Below are positions 1 through 12,400 of a stretch of DNA of 64,000 nucleotides, one piece after another (the stretch's first letter is position 1; every line of letters begins with the position of its first letter). The position numbers were made by a program, and so were the translations under genes. Where the stretch lies: the NCBI GenBank assembly GCA_914767715.1, contig OU612068.1, forward strand, positions 25,978,001-26,042,000. Direction: 5' to 3'. The stretch is from Membranipora membranacea. Taxonomy: Eukaryota; Bryozoa; Gymnolaemata; Cheilostomatida; Membraniporidae. The notes under the pieces are model-generated. The model had not been told where the DNA came from. It did not search any database and saw only the letters and a list, made by a program, of their open reading frames with translations.

Positions 1-14
1 TATTACTGCTTTCA

Positions 15-3000
15 TCAATCAAATCGCCAAAGAGCCTGTGGTGTTGTGCAGGATTCAATATTGGTGAGCCTCACTTTTAGTGACCTTTTACCTTCAACAA
101 CGCAAACTACACTCTCCTTTCCACCATCTGTAAATAAAATAGGTTGAAACATTTTCTTAAGACTGAATTTGTGAACTTATATTTAGGAACCTGTGGATTA
201 GGTTGTCATTGTCTTGATGGAAATGTCAGGATATAATCTACATCACTAGACCAAAACAAATACTTGGTCTATCCTGTCAGTAAACTGTGATCTTGATATT
301 TGAATCAAATCGAGATTATATCACAACCTGAGACAAATCGTTTTAGATTCGAAATTGAATATAACTTTGAATATAACATTGAAAATACCTAAAAAGCTAA
401 TCATATCAAAAGGTAATCCAAACAACTAATTGAAAATTTGCTTTTGTATCTAGATTCTTACATTAAGTGATCCAACCATTTGCCATCGATAATTCATCAA
501 GTTTTCTTCAATTCTTGAAATGTTAGCATAATATTACAGCAGAAATGAGTGTAGGGTCAAGTCGGCAGCAGTTGAGTCAGAAAGCTTAGAAATGATATCC
601 AATCTCAAGTGATCTAATTATTTGAGATATTTATGAATGATAGCGCACTTCTTTTGTTGAGCATGCCTCATGCCCAATATCTGAAGTGGAGATTAACCCT
701 GGGAAGACCAAGTCAGGACCCGACAATATATTTAAATTCAGAATTTCGATAATATTTTGTTCTTTCCTTCTATACACATGGTCTTTTTGACCACCCTATT
801 TAACGGCCCCCTATTATACGGGACCCTATTTAATGGGACCCTATTCAACGGGCTCAGGTGGCTTGTGTGGAAAAGGTCAATACCCTATACCCTGGTCCGC
901 AGCTGCCGGCTACTCTTTTTTGAACAGGCAGAGGGGGATCTCTTTCTTTATCTTTAAAACGCTTATATCCATCATGGTCCTGCTTGAAAAAACCCAGCTA
1001 GGATGAATGGCTTGCAAATGCCGAATCAGAAATGACGTCTGGCTCCAGAAATCGAACCTGGATCATTTGATCACAAGTCCTTACCATTAACCATCAGACC
1101 ACTTCTGATTTATGGCAAGTATGGTTCACACTATACATAAATATCAGCATTATTTGCTGCTCAAATCACAAATAACACATAAGACCTCTATTGTGAAATT
1201 ATATTGACACAAAATGCATTAGGTTCCTATATTGTTACTCATAGTATTATGAGCATTTCAATGATAAAAAAAAAGCACATCATGTTGTCAATTTCTTTAA
1301 CCAGTGGAAAAATGCTGAATTCATACCAATGTTACATGTGTTTCTTACACAATATAGTTCAAATGTACCAATTCCATAACAACTAAAGCTGAACCAACTT
1401 ACCCCTATGTTTGAGAAGTTTGAACCCTCCTACTTCAGCAAGCAATTCAAAGATATGGTTGTCACACATGGATACACTTTGAGGTGCCGGATTTGAGGTG
1501 GGCTGAAACAGAAATAAACATTTGTGAGTCATCATGAACTCTGTGTACCAGTCTGACAACATGGCAGCTTGGCTTATTTTTCGATACCCTTGGTTAATAG
1601 TGACATGTTACCAATGCGAGCTAAGACTTATCAGTGTAAAATTTGAGAACCTGTGAAAAAAACACAGTAATCATAGCGGGCTAAGTACATATCTGACCCA
1701 AACACATCACAAATAATAACCCTGGGAATGCTCTTATAAGATGCACGAATCCTCAAAAATAGTTTGATTTGATAACAAAAACAAAGAAGTATATTCTACA
1801 TCGTGGATGGCTGAACCAAATCAGATATCCATAAATTTGATTTTGATTTTAGTGACAATAAGAAAGCTATGAGTAATAAGAAAACACCACATACCGTTGT
1901 TATAAGAACGTTTCCTGATGGAACTGCTGTGAGTTGACCTTGAGAATGGTAAGTTAGACCAGTACCCCGCACTATCTTCTCATTATAAATATTGAAAACA
2001 ATAAACTCTCGTCCGTCGTCCATCCCATCTGATACATATATATCAAATGTCATAACCTGATTGCGAGATGCTAAAAATAAATGGTGACAAATCAGTTCAG
2101 AGTTTATCTGCGGTTTTGCACTTAAAGTCTTAGTTTGGGGCTGCTATTTTGTATCACATCTTATTTTCCATATTTTATTCTATCATGCAATTTCCAGCTT
2201 AAGAATCCAAATATTGAGGAAGTTATGGCCTCTCAAACTTCCAAGGTGAAGGCAGTCTTTCTGCATCGGGAATCAGCGGGCAATCCCAGTGGTACGTCAC
2301 AACCATCATATATTACTTATCATGAGTTATTACACTAATAATCACACAGATAAGATGATGATCAAAATTCAGACCTAGGTAGGTCTGAACTCAGGTCCCA
2401 ATGGCCATGCAGGCAAAGCCGCTAAGTCTGAGCTATATTGTCTGCAGGCTCACATAGCTTGACCTAGTGGCGCGGTTGTAACGCGTTGCCTGCAGGTTTG
2501 TATTTCCAGGTTCGAGTCCCACCAGGGTCTGAATTTTGATCATCATCTTATCTGTGTGATTTTTAGTTTAATAACTCATAATAAGTATGACGGTTGTGAC
2601 GTACCACTGGGTAGTTATCCGATAATTTCCAATGCCGATTGAAGGCAGACACTGTGGAAGTTTGAGAGGCCATAACTTCCTCAATATTTGGATTCTTAAG
2701 CTGGAAATCGCACACATGATAAAATAAAATATTGAGGATAAGATGTGATACAAAATAGCAGCCTCATACTAAGTCTCTAAATCAAAATAACTGAGATTTT
2801 GTTGTGCACAGTAAAACGGAATCAAATGAGAAGGCTTGTTGTTTCGTGCAGAGTATATATGTTAGTGCTCTCAAGGCAGCAAATATATTTCTGACAGAGC
2901 TATTTTCCGATAATCGTTTAGCAATTAAGGTCTGTAGGTTGAACTAAACAGTGAAAGAAAATGAACAATAAAAAACAAAATAATAATGACTCCACTTTTC

Positions 3001-6000
3001 TCAGATTGAGAGTTTAAACCTTTAAGGGGGGCTTCAGTTCAGATTCACTTTCTCCCATCCCTATCCAGGTTGATATAGCAACCAATTCTGATTCTGTACA
3101 TGTGCTCCATTTTGGCGCCAAATACATCAGAGAGATACGTTAACATTGATAAGGAAAGATTTGATGTCATAAGTGGGACACTCATAAACAATGTCCTATC
3201 AATCAATAATGGCTGCTTTACATTTAGCAATTTTTTACTCAGTAAAAAAATTTTTTTTTAAATCATTATAGCCACACATTCCTCAACTATATTTGACTCT
3301 GCTTATGGATTTTGAAAGCTAATTTTTTTTAAAATAAAAATTAGATATGAAAAAGTGTAGGAATACAATAATTTTAAGTTCAGTTTTTAGTTAAAGTGGC
3401 TCGACCGGTATATAAGGGCCAGTCAATGTAAAGCGATCACCCAGCCATATCAAATTCAATTGGGATTAGCAACATTCAAATTCCTCCTGCTTTTTCGGAA
3501 ATAAGAGGAGCAGTAGTGAATTCTTTTTGATAGGAATCAGATTTGCTGATGCGTAATTGTGTGATACACATGCCCAATAAATTTTCCTTCCAAAAATTGC
3601 ATCGGTTTCAGAGGTTGCCTAGATACCGTTGTCAAGATTGAAATTGAACGTTGTAATAAAATCCTATAATCTCAAGTGGGATGATCCAACATAACAATAG
3701 CTATATCATAGGCTTCTATTCAACTTTATTTAAGGGTGTCTGCGAATCACAATTTCTTATATAACCCACTTGACCACTTGAGAAGGCAACGTGGACTGGC
3801 TGTTAGAGGCGGAGACCAAGGCCATTCTCCGCCTCTAATTACACTGATCAGCCAATGGTCTTACTTGTCACCAGAAAATACTAATTATGATTTATCCCCT
3901 TGCACCCCATCATTAGCCCAGTACTTTAAATGACAGGGACACTATGTGTGCCACAGCAGGTGCATTGCAAATATTGATTTTCTAGTGAATTATAAATCAA
4001 TAGATCATTAATCATCATGCTTTATGCTATTAAATATGACTCAATGTAGCCTGCCTTGAGAAGACATCTATCACAGAGGTAAGGATAAAGAAAGGAGACA
4101 CTTCAATAATCGTTATAGTGCCTGCAGTTTTTGATCCAGTGTGGGAAAGTTATCAATCTGGCCACATGCAAATTTCAATAATTATATAAGTTACAATGTA
4201 AAGTTTGATGCAGACATACCTGCCTTTGATAGGTCATAATTCATTTTGTATTCATCCTAAAGACTGATTTCCAACTTTTTTGAATTGTCCAACCTATACA
4301 CGCTATACACCATATTATACAGACTATGAGTTATGTGGGTTTTTAAAATGAGTTATATCATATAGATTAACAAGCAACTTGGATCAGTACATGGACATTT
4401 CCTAATTTCGATGACCAGCCATCCATCAATTGTCACATTTAAATCTATATGATATAACTAATTTTTAAAACCCACATAACTCATAGTCTATGTATCCTAG
4501 CAAAAAATGACAATTATATGGCGAATAGCTTGAAGGACGGAAATTTCAAAAAAGTTGGAAACCAGTCTTTGGGATAAATACAGAATGAATTATTACCTAC
4601 CAAAAGTAGGTATGTCTGCATCAAACATTACCTTGTATCTTGTATCTTGTATCTTATATATGTAAATAATTAGTGAACTTTGCAGGTGGACAGATTGATG
4701 ATTTGCCCGCTGGATATTATTACTCCCTGCACAAGTGAACTCCTGTAGATGGACTACCAATTTTCTACAATTTATGCTGGATCTGAATTACAGTCAATCT
4801 TTAAAACACTGGTTACCTCTTGTCATATCATGGTAAGACAGTATGATGATTTCGTGGGATACAGGATCAATTGTAACAAAAGTGGAGGTTTCCCGATCTC
4901 GTATTCTAGAGTCACTATAACCTCTATTGGAGCTCTTCAATCTGAGTGTTGGACAAAATTCAGCAAAGTATTGGCCTACAAAAACTGAAAATAAAAATAG
5001 TGATACAATAAGGATATATGCAGCAAGTAAGCTTATGCACCATCCTCATACTAAAGTTGTGTGTATAAGCTACCTGAGGACTCAATTAATCACAGAAAAC
5101 CTGTATAAATCTGAACAGCAATAAAGTTGAGAGGAGTCATACCATATATATATACTTTTTATTGGCATCAAAAGTCATCTCATTCGAAATGTTTTGCACT
5201 CAGTGCCAGAAAACAATTTTTTTTATAACAAAAAAAGAGAAACAGAAGGGAAATAATATCATCAATGATGTTGGTCAAGTCGATAATAAATGGTTGAAAA
5301 GTAAATTTTTGAATGAACTGAACTACTCTTTAGATCTAAAATGTAACGGTAAAGAATTGTATGTAGCAGAAACTTTGTATCTTAGATTGTCTGTATGATA
5401 TAAAAGTAAATGTTTATCACGAAAATTGAACTTGGTAGTGTTTTTAAATCCTCTATATATAAACGGAGGTGTTAAAAAATTGTTTATCTTATGCGCAAAA
5501 AGTGAAGTGAAATAACAAACAAGCTTAGGAAGAGGTAGGAGTTGTAATGATTGTGTAATGGATTCGGTTGAAATGAGATAATACGGGATGTAATGCACAT
5601 TGGCGATAATGCGGAAAGCCCGTTTTTGCAACAAAAATAATCTATTTTTGTTGAGTAGAAATCTAAATCTAAAAATTTTTAGATTTAGAGTAGAACATCG
5701 TTGAAGGGAGCAGTTGTGGTTTATCATCTGGATTTTAGTAAAACCAAAGCGCAAAGACGAATAAACGTCGCAAAGCCAGTGATGTATGCGCACTCAACAT
5801 GACAGCCTCTTCCAACTGCTGTTTAGGAACATACTTTTTTCCAACCACAGTTTGACAGTATTATGTGTCAGTGAAAAAAATTGAAATCAAGCCACACCCC
5901 CCCCCCCCCTTTGTCACTCTTTCAGGCAGATATTTCATCTAGATTTGTAGCCTGTTGCTTACAGTATACATTGTATGTTTGGTATATTTACCATATATTA

Positions 6001-6071
6001 AAGTTAAGCTCACCTGTAAGAAAGATAAGTTGCTCGTGTTTGATGCTCATAGTAGAAGGTGAAATCTTCAT
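15..6071 (-). CDS. A5: small secreted protein of the A family, five exons, intact
   Basis: Reconstructed CDS exons (minus strand, 5'->3'): 6014-6071, 4817-4975, 1895-2070, 1403-1502, 15-127; 606 bp, 201 aa. Phases join cleanly (1,1,0,1) with GT/AG borders. Exon 1 encodes a short N-terminus ending in EQLIFLT, which with exon 2 gives a weak signal-peptide-like segment. Exon 2 has the CPTLRLKS segment, exon 3 the domain beginning MTFDIYVSDGMDDGREFIVF, exon 4 the SMCDNHIFELLAEVGG segment, and exon 5 the VCVVEGKRSLKVRLT segment with the last Cys pair. The exon-2 acceptor is shifted 3 bp relative to the paralogues (TAG|GCC), costing one residue without changing frame. Intron 1 holds a LINE fragment, intron 2 two foldback elements, intron 4 a SINE. 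The family is not recognised; secretion is inferred. Its B partner, if present, lies beyond the left edge. Confidence 0.7.
770..1113 (-). mobile_element. tRNA-derived SINE, copy 1 (in A5 intron 4)
   Basis: On the minus strand 1108-1026 reads as a tRNA-like head: an A-box-like GTGGTCTGATGG and a B box GGTTCGATT. The body (about 1000-770) shares the phrases GAACAGGCAGAGGGGG and AATCAGAAATGAC with the copy near 63.1-63.4 kb. The distal end contains a four-unit minisatellite (about 793-852) built on ACCCTATTTAACGGG. Outer borders are approximate and I did not find a clear target duplication. Confidence 0.6.
793..852. repeat. four-unit minisatellite, 15-17 bp period
   Basis: Degenerate tandem copies of ACCCTATTTAACGGG lie at the end of the SINE. 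Small frame-neutral variations (TATACGGG, TAATGGG, CAACGGG) separate the units. Confidence 0.7.
2128..2772. mobile_element. foldback element made of two inverted SINE-like arms
   Basis: The left arm (about 2128-2385) and right arm (about 2530-2772) are near-perfect inverted copies: GGCTGCTATTTTGTATCACA and AATCCAAATATTGAGGAAGT occur at the left and their complements at the right. Inside the loop, 2459-2529 on the plus strand resembles a tRNA: A-box-like GACCTAGTGGCGCGG and a perfect B box GGTTCGAGTCC. The left side of the loop holds a degenerate complement of the same head, so the palindrome looks like two SINEs in opposite orientation. It sits in A5 intron 2. Confidence 0.65.
4193..4637. mobile_element. 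palindromic MITE-like element in A5 intron 2
   Basis: About 445 bp. The left arm has GATGCAGACATACCTGCCTT, TTTCCAACTTTTTTGAA and ACTATGAGTTATGTGGGTTT; the right arm repeats each as its complement in reverse order. The central loop is about 4375-4435. No coding potential. Immediately outside the right end is a short (TTGTATCT)n run. Confidence 0.75.
5323..5793 (-). mobile_element. non-LTR retrotransposon fragment, C-terminal end of reverse transcriptase ORF
   Basis: An open frame of 156 codons contains LLQKRAFRIIANVHYIPYY followed by LQLLPLPKLVCYFTSLFAHK. This is the arrangement seen after the thumb region of LINE reverse transcriptases (xxQKrAiRiIxxxxyxxxTxxLfxxLxiLpl). The catalytic palm motifs are absent, so it is a 5'-truncated copy. 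It lies in A5 intron 1 in the same orientation as the host gene. Borders of the whole insertion are not resolved. Confidence 0.65.
5897..5912. repeat. poly-C tract
   Basis: A homopolymer of C, interrupted near its start by one A, lies about 100 bp from A5 exon 1 inside intron 1. Its length is likely variable or uncertain. Confidence 0.8.
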
Positions 6072-8110
6072 CGTGACGCTCTCTTGACTGATACTTGAAT
6101 ATGTTAGTACACAGTTTGTTTTTAAGGAAGAAAGGGTGATAAAATAAAATGAAATATACTCCCTCTGGTAAACCGTTGTTCATGGTAAAATTGGCTTGAG
6201 ATGTAGAGAGTTTTCAGTTCCATTATCCTTTGTCTTAACTTATGTGACTTGCGCATTCGTGTATTGCTGCGTCAAACAAAGAGGGATTATTCATTTCTCT
6301 CTCTGGTCTTAATTTTCTACATGTTAATTTAATTGGTTTCCTATGGATATGCTTTGGTACATGCATGCTTGGTTTCTGGCGCTTCAAGTTAAAAACTGTA
6401 CATCATTAGCTCCTACAAAAAAAGCTGAGTGAACGCATAAGAACCACTTTACCTATGAATTCTCTTAGCCTGAAGCAAAATTAGGAAATAAAGTATGAAT
6501 CATGTGATTTCCCTGTACCAGATTCTATTGCGTTTCTATCTAGAATCAGTCAATCCACCTAACATCTCGTTATTTCTGGATTGGGAAAGATCCATTATCT
6601 ATCATCAATCATGCTGAGAGAGGTACAATACAATTACAAGGTTATGATTTCATCTGCTTGTAAGCACACAATTTATTGGATGGACAGGTTGCAAGATTGT
6701 TCTTACATACGCCAAAAAATCAAAATTGGAAAGGCTTCTTTCTATCTCCAGAGCAAGATCCATGAATTTGACTGTGAGAGTGTCAGACTAGAATAAAGTC
6801 CAAAGCAGCCACTTTCTTTTTAACAACTACCCTATATAGTCACCAGGAAGCCACTGATCTTAGCTATCGCAACAATGTCTGTATCTCTCAGACACATGTT
6901 TAGTTGGTGTAGGAAATAAATTATCTTGCCAATCACTGGTGGTAAAAAGCACAGTAGCTATACTTGTTCATCAGTATTCATGACAGGCCTTGTTTTGGGA
7001 TTGTGGCAACAGCTAATCCAAAAAGTAAATACCTTACTTCAAAAGGAACACTTACTCTGTACATATTGACGCATTTAAATTTTTCCTTTATTCTAATTTG
7101 TTCACTTTTTGCAAGGATTTTGAATGAGCGACAGATGAGAGTTTTGTCGAATTGTCTTCTTATTGGGTGAAAAAGAAAAGAAGCGAAAGGATTACTTCTT
7201 TCCTGATTGATCCAAGCCTTTTTATACACAAGTACTTATGTAAGCTTTGTCCTGGCTTTGATTGAGAAATTAATTATGCAAGTAACAAAAAATTTAGGTT
7301 CAAAATGTCAATTTGTCTCACAGCTCACCGTTTTTTTTATCACTGATGATGATTTGACACTTATGGTTAGGGGTGTAGTTGCTAGGCCTTTATTTAGTTA
7401 CAGCTTGTGGTCAAAATTAATCTCCTGATTAAACTTTTATATTGACGCATTAGCTTCTTAGCTGTAATACCTATACTTTCAGGTTCTGTTTAGCAATAAC
7501 AGGTGTGTTTTAAACATTACTATCCTATTTGACAAGCCTGTGAAGTTTACAAAAAGTGCTGTTGGGATAATCGAAATCGTAACAATCCTCATCAGCTATT
7601 AGGTAGACCTAATCTGCTGTATTTTAAGCGGTTTCCTGCTTAGCAGACAGAACTTGAGAATACTTGAAGATTGTATTTGCTAGAGCGGTGTAAGTCCAGA
7701 CTGGACAACTATACCTAAAAAATAATAGTAATTTATTATAAATGTTTATGGTCACCCAATGGTCACCCTATTCATATCACCCAGGAAAGTGCTGATTCCT
7801 CTGATGTGACCTTTTGAGAAACTGAAACAAAAACAGTAGCTAAGAATATACCTCTGTTAAAGGCCCAACAACTACAAGCAATGAATTTGTGTACAACCTA
7901 AGTTCTATGTAAAAATATATGAAAAGCTATTTTCGGTAATAGCAATTATGTTATCAGTACATTTGCAAAAAATGACCTTTACAGAGATCGATGAGTTTGC
8001 AGATGAAAGTGAGATTCTCACAGTGGATCTCTCAAAACCTGTACCAGACATAGTGGAGTATATAGGAAAGTGAGGAAACCTTCTGTACAAGACTGTCGCA
8101 GTTATTATAG
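6072..8110. repeat. A-gene upstream block, copy 5
   Basis: A non-coding block that recurs upstream of every A gene. Landmarks in order: AAGGGTGATAAAATAAAAT, a region with TGCATGCTTGGTTTCTGGCG, GACAGGCCTTGTTTTGGGAT, TTCCTTTATTCTAATTTGTTC, AATTAATTATGCAAGTAAC, then AGCGGTGTAAGTCCAGACTG. Only scattered short ORFs occur, so I call it regulatory or spacer DNA carried along with each duplication. Confidence 0.7.
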
Positions 8111-8222
8111 ATAGTATATAGAAGTTTTGTACAGCAGCACAGCATTTCAGCTAGTTCCACTCCTGACAGGGTCTGAAGAGAGAGTTGGGATCTCTTAAAC
8201 AGCCCTTCATAATCATATCATT

Positions 8223-8708
8223 ATGATATCAATAATTATTATAATTATATCAATCATCATTCTAACATTTCTTTTAGGAGGATATGTCATTCGAACACTC
8301 AAACTTACATGCAATGAGTGTATGACATTCATAACTGATAGCTCGCCATGCACTGTGGATCACAATGTTACTCTTATAAACTCAAAGAATCGTGGCGGAC
8401 TGGTTCAGCCGCACCCAGAGGTGGTAGAGATATGTTTGATCACAGAAAAAGCCATTCATTATCTTCTACAAACTATAGGACTGGTCCATAACATCAATTT
8501 ACGTATCACAAACCGTGCTCTTTCCCACATATTACTGGATAACATCCATAGGAAATTCTCATGTTCGATCCACAGCACTGCACTAGTCACCCCAATAGTG
8601 AAGAGATACACGCTGGTCAGAATACACCATAAAACAACCAAACTCGCAGCAAACACTGAAAATAAGCGCTCCAAACTGAGCAGGCTTATTGTGTTCAGTC
8701 ATATCTAA
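8223..8708 (+). pseudogene. C-terminal fragment of a THAP9/P-element-like transposase
   Basis: An open frame of 161 codons with NRGGLVQPHPEVVEICLITE followed downstream by KRSKLSRLIVFSH. A Gly-Gly-Leu-x-x-Pro segment followed by V-(V/E)-x-(I/V)-C and a Lys/Arg-rich end reading KLxxLIxFSH is typical of the last domain of P-element/THAP9 transposases, which are widespread in invertebrate genomes. The THAP finger and RNase H-like catalytic core are absent here. The first 20 codons are an ATT/ATC-rich low-complexity stretch that probably is not coding. Plus-strand orientation differs from the receptor array. Confidence 0.55.
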
Positions 8709-9250
8709 TTTTCAGCGTTTGCTAATAGTGATAGTGTCTCATTTGGAAATTTTGCAGCAATCACCGATAGTGGTAGTTTTCTAGTCTTTGACCCATCCGC
8801 AAAATTCAGTATAATCCCACAGTATATTTTTTTTTTGCTAAGTAGTGTAAGAAGTGGTTAGCTTACATTGCTCTACTAATTTGATTAATTTTAACTTATA
8901 CTGCAACCAGTCATATCTAACTTTGCAATGCTCGCTGATAGTGGTAGTGTTTTTAATTTTTGTCGTGCCCACAACAATTAGTATAACTCAACAGTATATA
9001 TTCATATTTTTTGCAAAGTAATGTTAAGAAGTGGCTAGCTTCATGGCTGTATTTGTGTCGATAAGCTTTAGCTTAGGCTGTAATAAGTCACATCGAATAT
9101 GGCAGCAATCGCTGATAGTGGTAGTTTGGCCTTGGTCGCGCCCTCAGAAATTAGTATAATCCCGCAGTAACAGCCCTCTTTTTTGTCATGTAGTGATAGA
9201 AGTGGTTAAGTACAGGGCTGTATTTGTTCCGATAATTTTTATCTCATAAA
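8697..9250. repeat. three tandem units of a roughly 180-210 bp satellite
   Basis: Units begin at about 8697, 8909 and 9088. Each has the ordered phrases GTCATATCTAA (or CACATCGAA), GCTGATAGTGGTAGT, AATTAGTATAATCCC(A/G)CAGT, TAGTG..AGAAGTGG and CTGTATTTGT. The first unit overlaps the end of the transposase fragment, so the array may derive from that element's flank. Confidence 0.7.
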
Positions 9251-9340
9251 TTAAAACAGATCTAATATAATTTGGCTGGTATTATTCCCTGCGTGCCTTG
9301 ATTTACTATATTATTTCATTGATGACAGATTACCAAAGAC

Positions 9341-9430
9341 TTTATATATATATATGTGTGTGTGTGTATAGATATAACTATACAAGTGTGTGTGTATATA
9401 TTTATATATATATGTGTGTGTGTGTGTATG
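9341..9430. repeat. TA/TG microsatellite
   Basis: Alternating (TA)n and (TG)n runs lie about 230 bp beyond the stop codon of B4. A related TA/TG run follows the 3' ends of B1, B2 and B3. Confidence 0.85.
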
Positions 9431-12400
9431 ATTATTGATATGAACAATTTTCATTACAAGCTAATTCTTTTGGATAAACAAGTTGATAAGGCTGCTGAGC
9501 AGCCTTGACTAGAGATTTTAAAACAACTTAAGCCAGTTCCAAACAGTTTATGATATGATGGTAAAGTTTAAACATACATTAAACATAAAAATATTACCAC
9601 AAAATCTGTCCAAAAAAAATCTGATTTGCTGTATAAAGGCCGATATATAAGTAATATATAGTTCAACTTTCCTTGAATCTGCACTGCACTGCAATATCCA
9701 TTTTCCCGGAAGTGATGGTAAAAGCTAAATCTTGTAGAGGATTTGAGGTCTTCTGATCGTTGTCTCCCTGTTTGTCTATTGTTTCTGAGATTTTTGGTGG
9801 TACATGGGCGTAGGAATAGGGATCGTAGTCTGCACAATGCAGAGGGGGAACACAAGTGCTGTCACTATAAGACGGTTGTTCACTGCGAGGGTCAGCATAA
9901 GGCATAACAGGAGAATGCGAAGAAGACAACTTACTAGCATGATGCTTGCAACTTAAATGCTCTAAGCTCTGTTCATGAGGGCGGGGAGATAACCTAGGTC
10001 GAACATATGGAGGCTTCGTAACCATTGTTTTTGTGTCTGTTGACCTATCTACATGATCCAAAACTTCAACATAGTACGGCTCAGCAGAGGAATCCTTTGA
10101 GCTCTTGTTTACTAGTGGCAGTCTGTGCTGATTTGGCAGTGGAAGAGGTGGTCTATCCTTGACCAGGTTTTCTTCACGGATGGTTGTAACGTTGGATTTA
10201 TTGACTATTTCTTCATTCAGCTGATCTTTTCTTTGTTCTTCATCCCTCTGTCTGCATGCCGTCAGTTCAATAACTGTATGAATGAAGACCAAAAAGTTTT
10301 GTTAAGAGCCGTTTGGGCTTGTGGTTTGTCCTCAATTGACTCCTTTTGAATGGCTCAGCAACTGTGGCTACAAATTTCAATCTTTTCCGACAAAACACGA
10401 ACCATAAACTTTATACAAGATTATCTTGCAAGTAAATTTCAATTTACCATAAAGTTGCATTGCACTCACTGTTTATGTATTTGCAATACCATATTTTTCA
10501 TTGTCCTACAAGTTATGTAAAAAATTGTTTCTCAGTTAAAAATATGAGTCTGATTCTTCAGTATTCAGGCCATCATTGCATATTAAAAGAGAATGCATAT
10601 GAGACAAGTCGACTTACTAGAATTTTGTTCAGGATCTGAATTACGATCACAGGGTAGTAGAGATAGGCTAGGTGGTACATATGGGCGTGATCGAACCAAC
10701 ACTTGTGTGGTTTGTTGTCTATCAACAGGATCCAATACTGCAACATTATTTGGCTCAACAGCGGAATCATTAAAGTCCTTGTGTACTAGAGACATTCTAT
10801 GCTGATTAAGCAGCAGGAGAGGAGGACTATCCTTGACCAGGTTTTCTTTACTATAGTTTGTCACGTTGGTTTCATTGACACTTTCTCCATTTAGCTGATC
10901 TATTCTTTGTTCTACATCCCTCTGTCTTAATGTGGTCAGTTCAATATCTGTAAGAATGAGGACTAAAATAAAAGCTCTAGTAACTGTTACTACAAATTTT
11001 TAATCTGTCAGACAAAGTTTGAAACAAACAAACAGGTACAATTTTCAATAAACTTGCACTGCACAAGCTGATGATGTAACACATTGATGATTAAATTCTT
11101 TTCTTTAACATTAGATATTAACATTTCCCTAAAAAATATGTAGAGAATTGTTTCTGGTGTTACTCATTCCAATTTTTTTGCCGTTTGCTTATGATGGTGC
11201 ATGTGTATATATGTAGTGATCATATTCCACACTACCTGCAACAGAAACACAAGAAATGGCACAGCAAGGTGATTCTTCACTTTGCAGGTAGCTTTATCAT
11301 TGCAGAAAAACGAGACAACTTACTCGAAGTCTGTTTGAAATCTGACAGCTCCAAACTGCGTTCACGAGGTTGAACATATGGTCTATCAACATCTTCCAAA
11401 ACTCCAACAGAGTCCATGTCCTGGTCCATGTGTACTGGAGGCTGTCTGTGCTGATTAGGTAGTGGGATTAATGTTCTCTCCTTGACCTGGTTTTCGTTGC
11501 TAGTGTTTGTTGTGTTAGTTTCGTTCACACTTTCTGCCTTCAGCTGATCTTCCCTTTGTTGCACATCCCTCTGTCTGAATGTGCTCAGCTGAATATCTGT
11601 AAGAATGGAGACATAAAAGTTCTATTAATGGCTGTTGGCAAATTTAACTCAAAGCTCAACAATTGCTGGGAACACATGTGATGACTTCATTGATCACTTA
11701 TTTTTTCTGGAAAACAATATATGTGTCACCAGATTTAAACTTTGGTGTATGTGCGCAACAAATAACAAACCTTCTATGACACGATCCGAGATAGGGGGCC
11801 TTCTCTGTCTTCTGTGATGGTGAGCGTACTTCCGGATGAGCCGTCTATTCTTTTTCTTATACCGCAGAGCAAAAAAAGCTATGGCTACGCTAACTAATAA
11901 CATTAATACAGCTGCAGCATATCCAAAAACAGCAGGGTAATCTGCAAATGCAAGGACTGTAATAAAACTTTGTGGTTGGTATGATGATTAGCCGAATAAA
12001 TAAGGACTACATAATTGGCCATGTCTTATATTCAGCGCTACACTTGAAGTTACTAAAATAGAAGGTAATTACGGTATATCTGCAGAAATAGGAAAACACT
12101 GATTATGATAACTTTCCTCATGACGTGACCAGCCTACTATGCCATATACCATCTACTAACATGTTGGAAATATCACCATACCTTGCTCAAATTTTTTTTA
12201 TAAACTCACCATAATATGCTGCCTTTTCACCTCTGTCTGGGATGGCTTTTTCACTAGACACATCATTTGAAACTGTCACTGGTGTAACCAGGGAGAATGG
12301 TGTAGCGCTGCTGGTTTCTTCAGGGGTAGATGACACTGTTAATAGGTTATAATGAGTTTACTGTAATTGAAAACTAACAAAGAATTTTTCAAAAAATGAG

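Noticed and set aside
2459-2529. Functional tRNA gene
   Set aside because: The A and B boxes are good but the acceptor and anticodon stems do not fold cleanly and it sits in a foldback element; a SINE head is more likely.
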